A stretch of 64,000 nucleotides of DNA from Pseudomonas sp. UBA4194 (lineage in GTDB: Bacteria; Pseudomonadota; Gammaproteobacteria; Pseudomonadales; Pseudomonadaceae), in contig NZ_DFUE01000043.1 of NCBI RefSeq assembly GCF_002379585.1, positions 25,982-89,981 of the forward strand, given 5' to 3'. Both the position numbers and the translations under genes were made by a program. Positions 1 to 7,950 of the stretch are shown one piece after another. The first letter of the stretch is position 1. Each line of letters begins with the position of its first letter. The notes below the pieces were generated by a model. It did not search any database. It was not told the DNA's origin and saw nothing but the letters and a program-made list of their open reading frames with translations.

Positions 1-219
1 AACCTTATAGACATTGCCGCTGCACTGTCTGGCCGCGATCGCACCAGCTTCATTTTGGATGCGGCTTGTCAGAGAGCGGAAGAAGTCATTCTGGACAGGC
101 AGCTCTTTGTCCTTGAAGAGACTGCGTTCGATGCCTTCGAACAAGCGTTGGAATCCAACCCGGTACGGGGAAACACGTGTCTGCAGCAACTCCTGGCAAG
201 GCCAAAACGCTGGAGCTAA
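1..219 (+). CDS. DUF1778 (TacA-like) antitoxin, 5' end outside window
   Basis: The first frame is open from base 1 to a stop at 217-219 and gives 72 residues with the acidic, helical character of the toxin-binding C-terminus of DUF1778 antitoxins (RTSFILDAACQRAEE, then FEQALESNP). In TacAT modules this protein uses an N-terminal ribbon-helix-helix to bind its own promoter, and its C-terminal tail blocks the acetyltransferase toxin. The DNA-binding N-terminus lies upstream of the window. The gene overlaps the toxin gene by 43 bases, as is usual for this pair. Family call is from sequence pattern and gene order; the missing start limits certainty. Confidence 0.82.
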   Translation, partial: NLIDIAAALSGRDRTSFILDAACQRAEEVILDRQLFVLEETAFDAFEQALESNPVRGNTCLQQLLARPKRWS

Positions 220-695
220 GCGCTCCGCAAAAGCTCAACGACAATCATGATCTGAGCAAATTCGCCTGTGGCGAGCCGTCCATCGATGAGTACCTGCATA
301 AAAGGGCAAGGAAGGCCCAAGCCGCTCGGCATGCGGTGGTATACGTAGTTTGCGTGAAGGGCACTCTTGCAGTGGCAGGCTACTACACGCTTTCAAATGG
401 CTCGGTGATCCGTGCCAATGTCGTTCCCAGAAGCCTGCAGCGCAACTCCCCCGATCATCATCCCGTCACGGTGCTGGGCCGTATGGGTATCAGTGCCGAG
501 GCTCAAGGCATGGGGTATGCGGCGGATTTGCTACAAGACGCGGTAGAGCGATGCGTGGGTGCTGCGCAAGCCATAGGGTCGAGCGCAATCGTCGTACATC
601 CGCTCAATGACAAGCTGGCTGACTTTTACGCCAGGTACGGCTTTGTGGCCTGTCCGTCGATTTCACCGGTGACGATGATGCTGTCGTTGCGTTGA
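177..695 (+). CDS. GNAT acetyltransferase toxin, TacT-like
   Basis: 172 residues starting at a GTG that lies inside the antitoxin gene. It is a single GNAT domain. The acetyl-CoA loop is visible as AQGMGYA around residue 105, followed by the AADLL helix, and the FYARYGF near the C-terminus carries the Tyr normally used in catalysis. TacT-type toxins acetylate the amino group of charged tRNAs and stop translation; the DUF1778 partner neutralises them. The toxin lacks its own promoter region and must be translated from the antitoxin message. TacT versus another GNAT of the same class cannot be separated by eye, but the overlap with a DUF1778 gene makes the toxin reading strong. Confidence 0.85.
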   Translation: MSAATPGKAKTLELSAPQKLNDNHDLSKFACGEPSIDEYLHKRARKAQAARHAVVYVVCVKGTLAVAGYYTLSNGSVIRANVVPRSLQRNSPDHHPVTVLGRMGISAEAQGMGYAADLLQDAVERCVGAAQAIGSSAIVVHPLNDKLADFYARYGFVACPSISPVTMMLSLR

Positions 696-726
696 AAACG
701 CCTGCGTCGGCCCACGCTGTGCCCCC

Positions 727-1392
727 TCACTCCACCACCCCAATCCCCCGCAGCACCATATCGGTCATGAAGTCCACATACCGCTCCGCCAGTTCCTCCC
801 GGCGTCCTCCGGTGTCCGCAAACAACACTTCGAACAATGGCTGCGCAGTGGCGAAGTAGGTACATGCGCCGATCAGTGCGACATGCAGAAAGCGTGCATC
901 TACATCAGGGAGCTTGACCGCCGAGCCCGGCCGGGCATCCAGGATGGTCGCGGTGATCGCCACGCCGCGCTTGGCGGTAGAGGCAAGGAAGGCGCGTGAC
1001 TGCTCCCCTGCCGTCTCCTCGCCGGCGTAGATCTCGCGCATCACCAGCTTGAGGAAGTGCGGGTTCTTTTGGCCGATGTCCACAATCAGTCTGATGCGCT
1101 CGCGCACCATTGTTTGCACATCACCGCCCTGAATGCGGAGTTCACCTTGTTGCTGGGTGAGATCCATCAGGTGCATGGTGGCCTCGCGTAGCAGGCCGTC
1201 CTTGCCTCCGAAGTAGTAGCGAATCAACGCCGGATCCACGCCAGCCGATAGCGCAATGGCCCGCAAGGTCAACTCCTCCGGCACGGTACTGCGCAGCAAC
1301 AGCAGTGTTGCGTCGATCAGCCCTTGGCGCCCCACGGATTCTCGCTGATGGGGCCGGCCTGCCTCGCGGCGCTTCGATAAGTCCTTTTGCAT
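727..1392 (-). CDS. TetR/AcrR family transcriptional regulator
   Basis: 221 residues from an ATG with AGGAAGG about nine bases upstream; the frame stays open for 33 more codons but without a comparable ribosome site. The N-terminal helix-turn-helix is at residues 41-62 (TLRAIALSAGVDPALIRYYFGGKDGLL), the classic TetR recognition helix and the following F.GK.GLL. The rest is a ligand-binding/dimerisation domain. The gene is divergent from the flavin monooxygenase at 1640 and shares a 247-base spacer with it, so it may repress that gene or itself; no clear TetR palindrome was identified. It may instead be unrelated to the catabolic genes, whose promoter looks activator-driven. Confidence 0.88.
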   Translation of the reverse strand: MQKDLSKRREAGRPHQRESVGRQGLIDATLLLLRSTVPEELTLRAIALSAGVDPALIRYYFGGKDGLLREATMHLMDLTQQQGELRIQGGDVQTMVRERIRLIVDIGQKNPHFLKLVMREIYAGEETAGEQSRAFLASTAKRGVAITATILDARPGSAVKLPDVDARFLHVALIGACTYFATAQPLFEVLFADTGGRREELAERYVDFMTDMVLRGIGVVE

Positions 1393-1512
1393 GGTGTTCA
1401 CGCCTTCCTGCTCAGTGAAAACGGATGATAACGCAGCGGCTACGACACACTCGCGCCCCCTTGCGGTGCCTGATGTTACCGACAGATACATCGATTGAGT
1501 CGCGAGGAATGC

Positions 1513-1527
1513 GTTTCACCTACGAAC
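1513..1527 (+). promoter_or_regulatory. Putative upstream activator site for the monooxygenase promoter
   Basis: GTTTCACCTACGAAC, an imperfect dyad of the form TTCA-N4-CGAA. It matches 13 of 15 positions of the reverse complement of the site at 17613-17627 upstream of the porin. It lies about 86-100 bases before the predicted start of the sigma-54-like promoter at 1586, the normal distance for an enhancer-binding protein site. Inference from shared sequence and spacing. Confidence 0.5.
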
Positions 1528-1585
1528 AAATCTAACGAGCTGAATTTAAACGAGTTACCTCTTTATTCCCCAATAAAGGAATTAA

Positions 1586-1601
1586 TGGCATCGGCCATGC
1601 A
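1586..1601 (+). promoter_or_regulatory. Sigma-54-like (-24/-12) promoter of the flavin monooxygenase gene
   Basis: TGGCATCGGCCATGCA keeps the diagnostic GG and GC dinucleotides with correct spacing (consensus TGGCACG-N4-TTGCW). Transcription would begin near 1613, 27 bases before the ATG at 1640. The same TGGCAT-N5-[AC]TGC[AT] pattern is found before the 3047 operon and the 17971 porin. Confidence 0.6.
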
Positions 1602-1639
1602 TGTCTGTCTGCCTTCTACAATCAGCGAGAACCAGACAC

Positions 1640-2785
1640 ATGAGCACACTCAGGATCGGCATCATCGGCGCAGGTATCGGCGGGCTCTGCGCGGCCATTG
1701 GCTTGCTGCGCGCAGGGCACGATGTTCAGGTTTACGAACAGGCCAAGGCTTTCATGCGCGTCGGCGCCGACATCAACCTGACGCCCAACGCGGTCAAAGC
1801 GCTGGATGGGCTCGGTGTCGGTACGGCGGTGCGGGCATTTGCCGCGCGACCTACCCACCGCATCAGTCGCATGTGGGACACGGGTGAGGAAACCTCGCGC
1901 CTGGAAATGTCCGACGCCGCCGAGCAGAAGTACGGCGCCCCCCAACTGACCATACACCGCGCGGACCTGCTGACGGCCCTCGCCGAGGCCTTCCCAGTGG
2001 AACGCGTACGGTTTGGCAAGCGCGCGGAACAGGTCATCAAACGTTCAGGCGATCTGGAGCTGATATTCGCCGGCGGCGAACGGGCGCACTGCGATGTGTT
2101 GATCGGCGCCGATGGCATTCATTCGGTGGTGCGCAATACGCTGTTTGGCAAGGAGCATCCGCGTTTCACCGGCGTGGTCGCCTATCGTGCCGTGGTACCG
2201 GCCGAGAAAGTGGCCCATGTCCCTGACATCCAGGCGTTCACTAAATGGTGGGGGCCGAACCCGCAAAGCCAGATCGTGACTTTCCCACTCAATCGCGGAC
2301 GGGACATCTTCATTTTCGCCACTACCGCCCAGGACAGCTGGCACCTGGAGAGCTGGACCACGCCTGGCAGTGTCAGCGAACTGCGTGACAACTACGCTAA
2401 CTTCCACCCGGATGCTCGGGCGTTGCTGGACGCCTGCGATGAGGTCCTGAAGACCGCCCTGTATGAACGCGACCCCCTGCCCTATTGGGCGGCCGATGGC
2501 ATGGCGCTGCTGGGCGATGCCTGTCATCCGATGATGCCGTTCATGGCCCAGGGTGCTGGTCAGGCGATCGAGGACGCCGTGGTGCTGGCACGCGCCCTCG
2601 GCCTGGCTACCACCAACGAGCAAGTGGCACCTGCGCTGCAGGGCTATCAGAGAGCACGTATCCAGCGTGCGAGTCAGATCCAGGTGGGCTCCAGAGGCAA
2701 CCAGTGGCTCAAGGCGGGCGGTAACGCCGACTGGGTTTACGGGTATGACGCCTGGACCGTTTCAGCAACGACTGAAGTGGCCTGA
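1640..2785 (+). CDS. FAD-dependent monooxygenase (salicylate hydroxylase / NicC-like)
   Basis: 381 residues of the class A flavoprotein monooxygenases that hydroxylate aromatic rings using NAD(P)H and O2. The dinucleotide-binding GAGIGG is at residues 10-15, the DG motif (GADGIHS) near 158 and the GD motif (GDACHPMMPFMAQGAGQAIED) near 292. Length and order fit 6-hydroxynicotinate 3-monooxygenase and salicylate 1-monooxygenase, and the C-terminal WVYGYD resembles NicC; this resemblance is from memory. The internal ATG at 1640 is chosen because the frame before it is noncoding and contains the promoter. The substrate is unknown. Shared promoter architecture links it to the large catabolic operon that follows, where it could supply an activating hydroxylation. 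Confidence 0.85.
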   Translation: MSTLRIGIIGAGIGGLCAAIGLLRAGHDVQVYEQAKAFMRVGADINLTPNAVKALDGLGVGTAVRAFAARPTHRISRMWDTGEETSRLEMSDAAEQKYGAPQLTIHRADLLTALAEAFPVERVRFGKRAEQVIKRSGDLELIFAGGERAHCDVLIGADGIHSVVRNTLFGKEHPRFTGVVAYRAVVPAEKVAHVPDIQAFTKWWGPNPQSQIVTFPLNRGRDIFIFATTAQDSWHLESWTTPGSVSELRDNYANFHPDARALLDACDEVLKTALYERDPLPYWAADGMALLGDACHPMMPFMAQGAGQAIEDAVVLARALGLATTNEQVAPALQGYQRARIQRASQIQVGSRGNQWLKAGGNADWVYGYDAWTVSATTEVA

Positions 2786-2872
2786 CGTCCGGTTTCGATT
2801 GCTTGATCCACTGTTACCGATCAGCACCATTTGAATGCGCCGCCGGTGCGCGGCGCACATTTCCCGCACACA

Positions 2873-2913
2873 AACGTATCGTATATAAACAGTTGTTTTA
2901 TATATGAAACGTT
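2873..2913. promoter_or_regulatory. 41-bp inverted repeat, putative activator site of the catabolic operon
   Basis: Two 17-base arms (2873-2889 and 2897-2913) pair at 15 of 17 positions around a 7-base spacer. Inside are two dyad-like units, 2876-2890 and 2895-2910 (GTTTTATATATGAAAC), with centres about 20 bp or two helical turns apart. It lies 100-140 bases before the start predicted from the -24/-12 box at 2987, in an AT-rich spacer. Related units stand before the genes at 1640 and 17971. Confidence 0.6.
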
Positions 2914-2986
2914 CGAAAAATAATCAATTTAACTTAATAGACTGAATAACAAGGACTTTTATGTAAATAAAAGCCGCTCATGTATT

Positions 2987-3002
2987 TGGCATTGTTCATG
3001 CA
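2987..3002 (+). promoter_or_regulatory. Sigma-54-like (-24/-12) promoter of the catabolic operon
   Basis: TGGCATTGTTCATGCA, with GG and GC at the required spacing, followed by a predicted start near 3013 and the operon's first ATG at 3047. The flanks are also alike: TGTATTTGGCAT here and TGTGTTTGGCAT before the porin. Confidence 0.65.
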
Positions 3003-3046
3003 CTAACCGTTGTATCACCAGCAAAACAGACCAGAGAACTTTACCA

Positions 3047-3898
3047 ATGGCTGTGAAAGAGATTTACGCAATCAACCCGCAGTGGAACGAGCCGGCACCG
3101 GTCGCAACATCGGCACCGGTGGAAATCGAGTTTCGCAACGTCGGTAAATGCTTCCCGGCCAAAGGCAAGGCTGACGCGCCCTTCGCTATCCGCGACGTCA
3201 ACTTCACCATCCGTCGCGGTGAAGTGGTGTCGATCATTGGCCCTTCGGGCTGCGGCAAGAGCACGATCCTGAACATGGGCTCGGGCTTGTATCGGCCCAG
3301 CGAGGGCGAAGTGTTCGTAGGAGGCGAAGCGGTCACAGGTCCAGTGCGCAAAGTGGCGTTCATGCTGCAGAAGGACTTGCTGATGCCGTGGCGCAGCATT
3401 CGTCGCAACGTCGAGCTGGGCCTGGAAATCCAGGGCATGGCCAGTGCCGAACGTGCGGCTATCGCCGCCAACCTGCTCGACCGTTGCCACTTGCAGGGCT
3501 TTGCCGACCATTACCCCTTCCAGCTTTCCGGCGGCATGCGCCAACGCGCAGCGTTGGCCCGTACCTTGGCCATGGACCCCCAGGTGCTGTTTCTCGATGA
3601 GCCGTTCTCGGCACTGGACGCCCAGACCAAGATGATCCTGCAACAGGACATGGCCAGGATGCTGTTCGAGGAAAAGAAGACTGCCCTGTTCATCACCCAT
3701 GACCTGGTCGAAGCCATCGCCATGTCCGACCGCCTGCTGGTGATGAGTGCCCGCCCAGGCACCATCGTCGAGGAAATCGTGGTTGACCTGCCGTATCGCG
3801 AGAACCCGCTCGAGCGCCGCAAGCTGCCGGAGATCGGCCCCCTAGCCGGGCGCCTGATGCAGTTGCTGAAAGTGGGCGAAGACACCGAACTGCATTGA
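3047..3898 (+). CDS. ABC transporter ATP-binding protein, NitT/TauT family
   Basis: 283 residues that power import of a small organic solute. Walker A GPSGCGKST is at 65-73, the Q-loop in LQKDLLMPW near 107, the signature LSGGMRQR near 161, Walker B VLFLDEPF near 180 and the switch His in FITHDL near 210. This order and the PW after the Q-loop are typical of SsuB/TauB/NrtD-like ATPases. It is the first gene of the operon, 45 bases after the promoter, and is followed by its binding protein and permease. Family members carry nitrate, taurine, alkanesulfonates, thiamine precursors or aromatic acids; the enzymes downstream favour an aromatic substrate, which is inference. Confidence 0.93.
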   Translation: MAVKEIYAINPQWNEPAPVATSAPVEIEFRNVGKCFPAKGKADAPFAIRDVNFTIRRGEVVSIIGPSGCGKSTILNMGSGLYRPSEGEVFVGGEAVTGPVRKVAFMLQKDLLMPWRSIRRNVELGLEIQGMASAERAAIAANLLDRCHLQGFADHYPFQLSGGMRQRAALARTLAMDPQVLFLDEPFSALDAQTKMILQQDMARMLFEEKKTALFITHDLVEAIAMSDRLLVMSARPGTIVEEIVVDLPYRENPLERRKLPEIGPLAGRLMQLLKVGEDTELH

Positions 3899-3938
3899 TT
3901 ACTGCCCATCGGCCCTTCAATCGTTACTGGAGTTAACC

Positions 3939-4946
3939 ATGTTCAAGTTCGCGTTCAACACTTCGCTGGTGGCCCTTGGTCTGGGCCTTGCGCTGAGTGC
4001 GCAGGCTGCAACCGACGTCACCTACCTATTGCCGGCACCTCCCAATTCGCCGGCGTTCGCCCCATGGGTCATCGCCCAGGAAAAAGGCTACTACCGCCAA
4101 CAGGATCTCAACGTGACGTTCATTGCCGCCAAGGGCGGGGTCGACGTGGCCAAGCAGATCGGCGCGGGCAATGCCCTGGTCGGCGGCGCCATTGGTGACA
4201 CCCCGATCGTGGTGCGCGCCAACGGTATTCCCGTGCGTGATGTCGCGGTACTCGGTGCCGGCGGCGTGACCATGATCGCTACCAATGGCGATGAAAACAT
4301 CAAGTCGCTGGCCGACCTCAAGGGCAAGACGCTGACCGTAATGTCCTACTCCGATACCACCTACTACGCCCTGCTCGCTTCGCTGCGCAAGGCCGGGCTG
4401 GACAAGAATGACGTCAGTGTCCAGGCCGCGGGCCCCGCTGGGGTGTGGCAGCTGTTCTCAGCCGGGAAAGCCGAGGCCATGGCCGGCGTGCCGGACTGGG
4501 TTGTCAACGCGGAGGAAGCAGGGCTGAACGTGCAGCTCATTCCCCAGGAGCAGATCTTCGAAAGCATGGCCCAGTCGATCATGGCTTCGGACGACGCCAT
4601 CAAGAATCACCCTGAGGTCGTGCGTGGCGTGGTGCAGGCCACCCTGCAAGGCATGCGCGACATCATCAAGGATCCCAAGGCGGCCGCCGCCACCTTCGCC
4701 AAGGCCGTGCCCGCCTACGCCGGCAAGGAAGCCACTCTGGAGAAGACCTTCAAGCTGTACGTCGAGCACGTGTATGCCAACCAGGCAGTGCCCGGGATGA
4801 TCGATGCGGCACGCCTGGACAAGGTTCGCCAGTTCTATGTCAGCGAAGGCATCGTCACCAAAGAGCCCAAGCTTGAAGACCTGTACACCAACCAGTTCAT
4901 CGAAACCTCGACCGCTGCCAAGTGGGTCGCGGCTATAGAAAGGTAG
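3939..4946 (+). CDS. ABC transporter periplasmic substrate-binding protein (NMT1/SsuA-like)
   Basis: 335 residues. A Sec signal peptide covers about residues 1-24 (hydrophobic core LVALGLGLALS, cleavage after AQA). The mature part has the two-lobed NMT1/THI5-like fold pattern: an opening LLPAPPNSPAFAPWVIAQEKGYY strand-helix, then GGVDVAKQIGAGNA and the SLADLKGKTLTVMS motif in which SsuA/TauA proteins contact substrate. It delivers the solute to the permease encoded just downstream. It lies 40 bases after the ATPase gene, with a GGAG ribosome site before the ATG. The ligand cannot be read from sequence. Confidence 0.92.
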   Translation: MFKFAFNTSLVALGLGLALSAQAATDVTYLLPAPPNSPAFAPWVIAQEKGYYRQQDLNVTFIAAKGGVDVAKQIGAGNALVGGAIGDTPIVVRANGIPVRDVAVLGAGGVTMIATNGDENIKSLADLKGKTLTVMSYSDTTYYALLASLRKAGLDKNDVSVQAAGPAGVWQLFSAGKAEAMAGVPDWVVNAEEAGLNVQLIPQEQIFESMAQSIMASDDAIKNHPEVVRGVVQATLQGMRDIIKDPKAAAATFAKAVPAYAGKEATLEKTFKLYVEHVYANQAVPGMIDAARLDKVRQFYVSEGIVTKEPKLEDLYTNQFIETSTAAKWVAAIER

Positions 4947-4953
4947 CAACCTG

Positions 4954-5730
4954 ATGAAAAGCCCGAACCCTTCCATGCTGGGCAGCCTGGCGCTGCTGGC
5001 CCTGTTTCTTGCCATGTGGCAATGGGGGCCTGCCGCCTTGGGCATGCCTGAATTCGTAATGCCCAACTTGACCCGCGTGGCCCAGGAAAGCCTGGTGATG
5101 TGGCGCACTGGCGGCCTGTTGGAACATACCCTGATCACGGCTTTCGAGATCGTCGTAGGCTTTGGCCTGGGTGCGCTGCTGGGCATCATGATCGGCACCG
5201 CGCTGGGCCTCTCGCCATCGGCCGAAGCAATGCTGTCGCCCTACATTCTGGCCCTGCAGATCGCACCCAAAGTGGCGTTCGCGCCCCTGTTCGTAATGTG
5301 GCTGGGCTACACCATCTACCCCAAGATCCTGATCGCCATCCTGATCGTGTTCTTTCCGGTAATGATCAACGTGCTGTCAGCGATCCGAACCGTTGACCCA
5401 GACATGATCAACCTGGTGCGCACCATGAACGCCAGCCGTTTCCAGATCTTTCGTCTGGTGGAATTCCCATCGGCCATGGCCGCGCTGTTCTCCGGCCTGC
5501 GGATCGCGTCCACCCTGGCAGTGATCGGTGTGACCGTAGGCGAGTTGGTCGGTGGCAATCAGGGCCTCGGTTTCCTGTTGGTGGATGCCGAAGGCCAAGG
5601 CAATACCGCTGGCGTGTTCGTGGCCATCGTGATGCTGACCCTCATCGGTGTGCTGGCCTATGGCGCCGTGGTGTGGACCGAGAAGCGCGTGTTGCACTAC
5701 ATGCCCAAAGCTATGCTGAGTACCCAATGA
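4954..5730 (+). CDS. ABC transporter permease, NitT/TauT family
   Basis: 258 residues with about six membrane segments beginning near residues 8-25, then a long helix at 58-85 and further segments up to 240. The cytoplasmic coupling loop with the EAA-type motif is seen around residue 170 (EFPSAMAALFSGLRIAS). It forms the membrane channel with the ATPase at 3047 and the binding protein at 3939, and starts only seven bases after the latter. Its stop overlaps the next start (ATGA), so importer and first enzyme are translationally coupled. Confidence 0.92.
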   Translation: MKSPNPSMLGSLALLALFLAMWQWGPAALGMPEFVMPNLTRVAQESLVMWRTGGLLEHTLITAFEIVVGFGLGALLGIMIGTALGLSPSAEAMLSPYILALQIAPKVAFAPLFVMWLGYTIYPKILIAILIVFFPVMINVLSAIRTVDPDMINLVRTMNASRFQIFRLVEFPSAMAALFSGLRIASTLAVIGVTVGELVGGNQGLGFLLVDAEGQGNTAGVFVAIVMLTLIGVLAYGAVVWTEKRVLHYMPKAMLSTQ

Positions 5731-6494
5731 TGAATGCCGCCAAACACTTGCTGGACGGCCGCCGCGTGCTCGTCACCGGAGGGGCTCGGGGCTTGGGCTA
5801 TGCCTTTGCCCAGGCCATCGCCGAAGCCGGCGCTCGAGTAGTGATTGCCGACATCCTTGCCGAGCGGGTGCAGCAAGCCGCTTGCGAGCTCCAGGCGCTG
5901 GGGCTGGACGTAACCGGGCTCAGCGTCGACCTGGCCAACCCTGAGTCGATCACGGCCTGCGCCACAGCGGCAGCCCAAGCGCTGGGCGGCCTGGACTGCC
6001 TGGTCAACAACGCTTCGGTGACCAATTCCGGTGGCAAGACCTGCGAGCAGTTGAGCATCGATACCTGGGACCAGGTGATGCAGGTCAATGTCCGCGGCAC
6101 CTGGTTGATGACCACGGCCTGCCTGCCAGCCCTGCGTGCCAGCGGCAACGGCGCGGTGGTCAACCTGGCGTCCGACACACCGTTGTGGGGTGCGCCGAAC
6201 CTGCTGGCCTACGTCGCCAGCAAGGGCGCAATCATCGCCATGACCCGCAGCCTGGCCCGCGAACTGGGCAGCGACAACATCACCGTCAATGCCATCGCCC
6301 CAGGCCTGGTACTGGTGGAAGCCACCGCCTATGTGCCCCAAGCACGCCACCGCCTGTACACCGAGCAGCGTGCGATACAGCGTCCGCAACTGCCCGCGGA
6401 CGTCAGCGGCGCCGTGGTGTTCGCACTCAGCGACCTGGCCCGTTTCATCACTGGACAAACCCTGCCGGTCAACGGCGGGTTCGTCATGCCGTAA
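5727..6494 (+). CDS. SDR family oxidoreductase (catalytically intact)
   Basis: 255 residues of a classical short-chain dehydrogenase. The cofactor motif VTGGARGLGYA is near residues 13-23, NNAS near 92, the catalytic Ser in NLASDTPLW near 142 and the catalytic YVASK near 158-162. The C-terminus NGGFVMP is typical. The start is the ATG at 5727 overlapping the permease stop; a second ATG follows directly. It probably oxidises a diol or hydroxyl intermediate, for example a cis-dihydrodiol made by the Rieske oxygenase of this operon; that pairing is inference. It differs from the second SDR at 8776, which lacks the catalytic residues. Confidence 0.9.
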   Translation: MMNAAKHLLDGRRVLVTGGARGLGYAFAQAIAEAGARVVIADILAERVQQAACELQALGLDVTGLSVDLANPESITACATAAAQALGGLDCLVNNASVTNSGGKTCEQLSIDTWDQVMQVNVRGTWLMTTACLPALRASGNGAVVNLASDTPLWGAPNLLAYVASKGAIIAMTRSLARELGSDNITVNAIAPGLVLVEATAYVPQARHRLYTEQRAIQRPQLPADVSGAVVFALSDLARFITGQTLPVNGGFVMP

Positions 6495-6524
6495 GTCGTT
6501 ATGAACAAGCACCTGGAGACCGCC

Positions 6525-7064
6525 ATGACCGATCTAGCCGCTCAACAAGAAGCCCCGAAAAGCTGGGAACGCCCTGCAGGCGCCAGCCTCGCCGACTGGA
6601 TGCAAAGCCGTGTCGCACGCTATGAAACCCGAAAGTACGACTGGAACGCGTTGAAGTTCCAGGCCGACTACGACCCCAAGTTCCGTCGCGCCCAGATGCG
6701 TTACATCGGCACCGGCGGGACAGGCGTCAGCACTGACATGAACACCATTCCATCGGAGAACTTCACCTTCTCCACCATGGTGATCCCGGCCGGCCACGAA
6801 GGCCCGCCCCACCTGCACACCGACGTCGAGGAAGTGTTCTTCGTGCTGCGCGGCAAGCTCAAGGTGGTCATCGAAAAGGACGGCGAGCGCTATGAAACCA
6901 TCCTCACCGACCGTGATGTGATTTCGGTACCGCCAGGCGTTTACCGCGAGGAAATCAACATCGGCGACGAAGATGCCCTGATGTGCGTGATGCTCGGCGC
7001 CAAGAAGCCCGTAACCCCGACCTACCCGCCAGAGCATCCCCTGGCCTCGATCAAACGCGGATAA
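6525..7064 (+). CDS. Cupin domain protein
   Basis: 179 residues. A single cupin barrel with metal motif 1 as GHEGPPHLHTDVEEVFFVLRG near residues 92-112, giving two His and a Glu, and a second, His-poor motif (PPGVYREEINIG). The upstream ATG at 6501 is in frame, but GGAG eight bases before 6525 favours the later start. It could be a metal-dependent dioxygenase, isomerase or a ligand-binding protein; the weak second motif leaves this open. It is 30 bases after the SDR and 4 bases before the hydrolase, inside the operon. Confidence 0.82.
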   Translation: MTDLAAQQEAPKSWERPAGASLADWMQSRVARYETRKYDWNALKFQADYDPKFRRAQMRYIGTGGTGVSTDMNTIPSENFTFSTMVIPAGHEGPPHLHTDVEEVFFVLRGKLKVVIEKDGERYETILTDRDVISVPPGVYREEINIGDEDALMCVMLGAKKPVTPTYPPEHPLASIKRG

Positions 7065-7068
7065 GCCC

Positions 7069-7950
7069 ATGATGCACGCTACCCATCCACTTGCCACAGG
7101 CCTCACAGACGAACTCGAGCAGCAGTTGGCCAGGCATTTTGCCCAGCACACCTTGACGCTCGAGCACGGCGCGCAGGCCGTGCGCATCATTGGTCAGGGC
7201 ACTGCCATCGTGCTGCTGCACGGCATCGGCTCGGGGGCGGCGTCCTGGCTGCAGGTAGCGTTGCAACTCGGTGCCCACGCCAAAGTAGTGGCCTGGGATG
7301 CGCCCGGCTATGGCGACTCAGCACCATTGCCCCAGGCGCAACCCAAGGCCGAAGATTACGCCCGACGCCTGGGCCAGACCCTGGACGCACTGGAGATTGA
7401 CCAGTGCGTGCTGGTCGGCCATTCCCTGGGCGCCCTCACCGCCGCCGCCTTCGCTCGAGCGCAGCCATCGCGAGTTGCGCGCGTGGTGCTTATCAGCCCG
7501 GCACGTGGCTACGGCGCTTGCGAACACGCGCTGCAACGCTCGCAAGTACGCCATCGGCGTCTGCAGGCGCTGGAACAACTGGGCATCGCCCAGATGGCCG
7601 AGCAACGCAGCACCTACATGCTCTCGCCACGCCCCTCGGCTCAAGCCCTGGCTTGGGTGCGCTGGAACATGAGCCGACTCAACCCCGGCGGCTACCGCCA
7701 GGCCGTGGAGTTGCTCTGTGATGACGATTTGCTGCGCCATGGGCCACTGAGCATGCCCTGCGAAGTGCACTGCGGCGAAGCCGATTCGATCACCGCGCCG
7801 CAGGACTGCCTGAGCCTGGCCAAGGCCCTGTGCGCGCCGTTCAACCTGATTCCCGACGCCGGGCACGCCAGCCCCATCGAACAACCCCTGCTGGTCGCCG
7901 GCCGCCTGGCCCACGCCCTGCAGCAAACACAGACAGGTACTGCTCAATGA
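7069..7950 (+). CDS. Alpha/beta hydrolase
   Basis: 293 residues. The oxyanion segment LLHGIGSGAASW is at 49-60, the nucleophile elbow GHSLG at 117-121 (Ser119), a probable acid in GEADSITAP and a catalytic His in PDAGHASP near the C-terminus. In aromatic pathways such enzymes hydrolyse meta-cleavage products (C-C hydrolases) or, as in NicD, an amide of the ring-opened acid. The position in an operon with an extradiol-type dioxygenase supports a ring-opened or amide substrate, as inference. Its stop overlaps the IclR start (ATGA). Confidence 0.88.
   Translation: MMHATHPLATGLTDELEQQLARHFAQHTLTLEHGAQAVRIIGQGTAIVLLHGIGSGAASWLQVALQLGAHAKVVAWDAPGYGDSAPLPQAQPKAEDYARRLGQTLDALEIDQCVLVGHSLGALTAAAFARAQPSRVARVVLISPARGYGACEHALQRSQVRHRRLQALEQLGIAQMAEQRSTYMLSPRPSAQALAWVRWNMSRLNPGGYRQAVELLCDDDLLRHGPLSMPCEVHCGEADSITAPQDCLSLAKALCAPFNLIPDAGHASPIEQPLLVAGRLAHALQQTQTGTAQ

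Noticed and set aside
2873..2913. The dyads as IclR operators rather than enhancer-binding protein sites.
   Set aside because: Not excluded, but their distance (100-140 bases) from a -24/-12 box fits an activator site better than a repressor site; kept only as an alternative.
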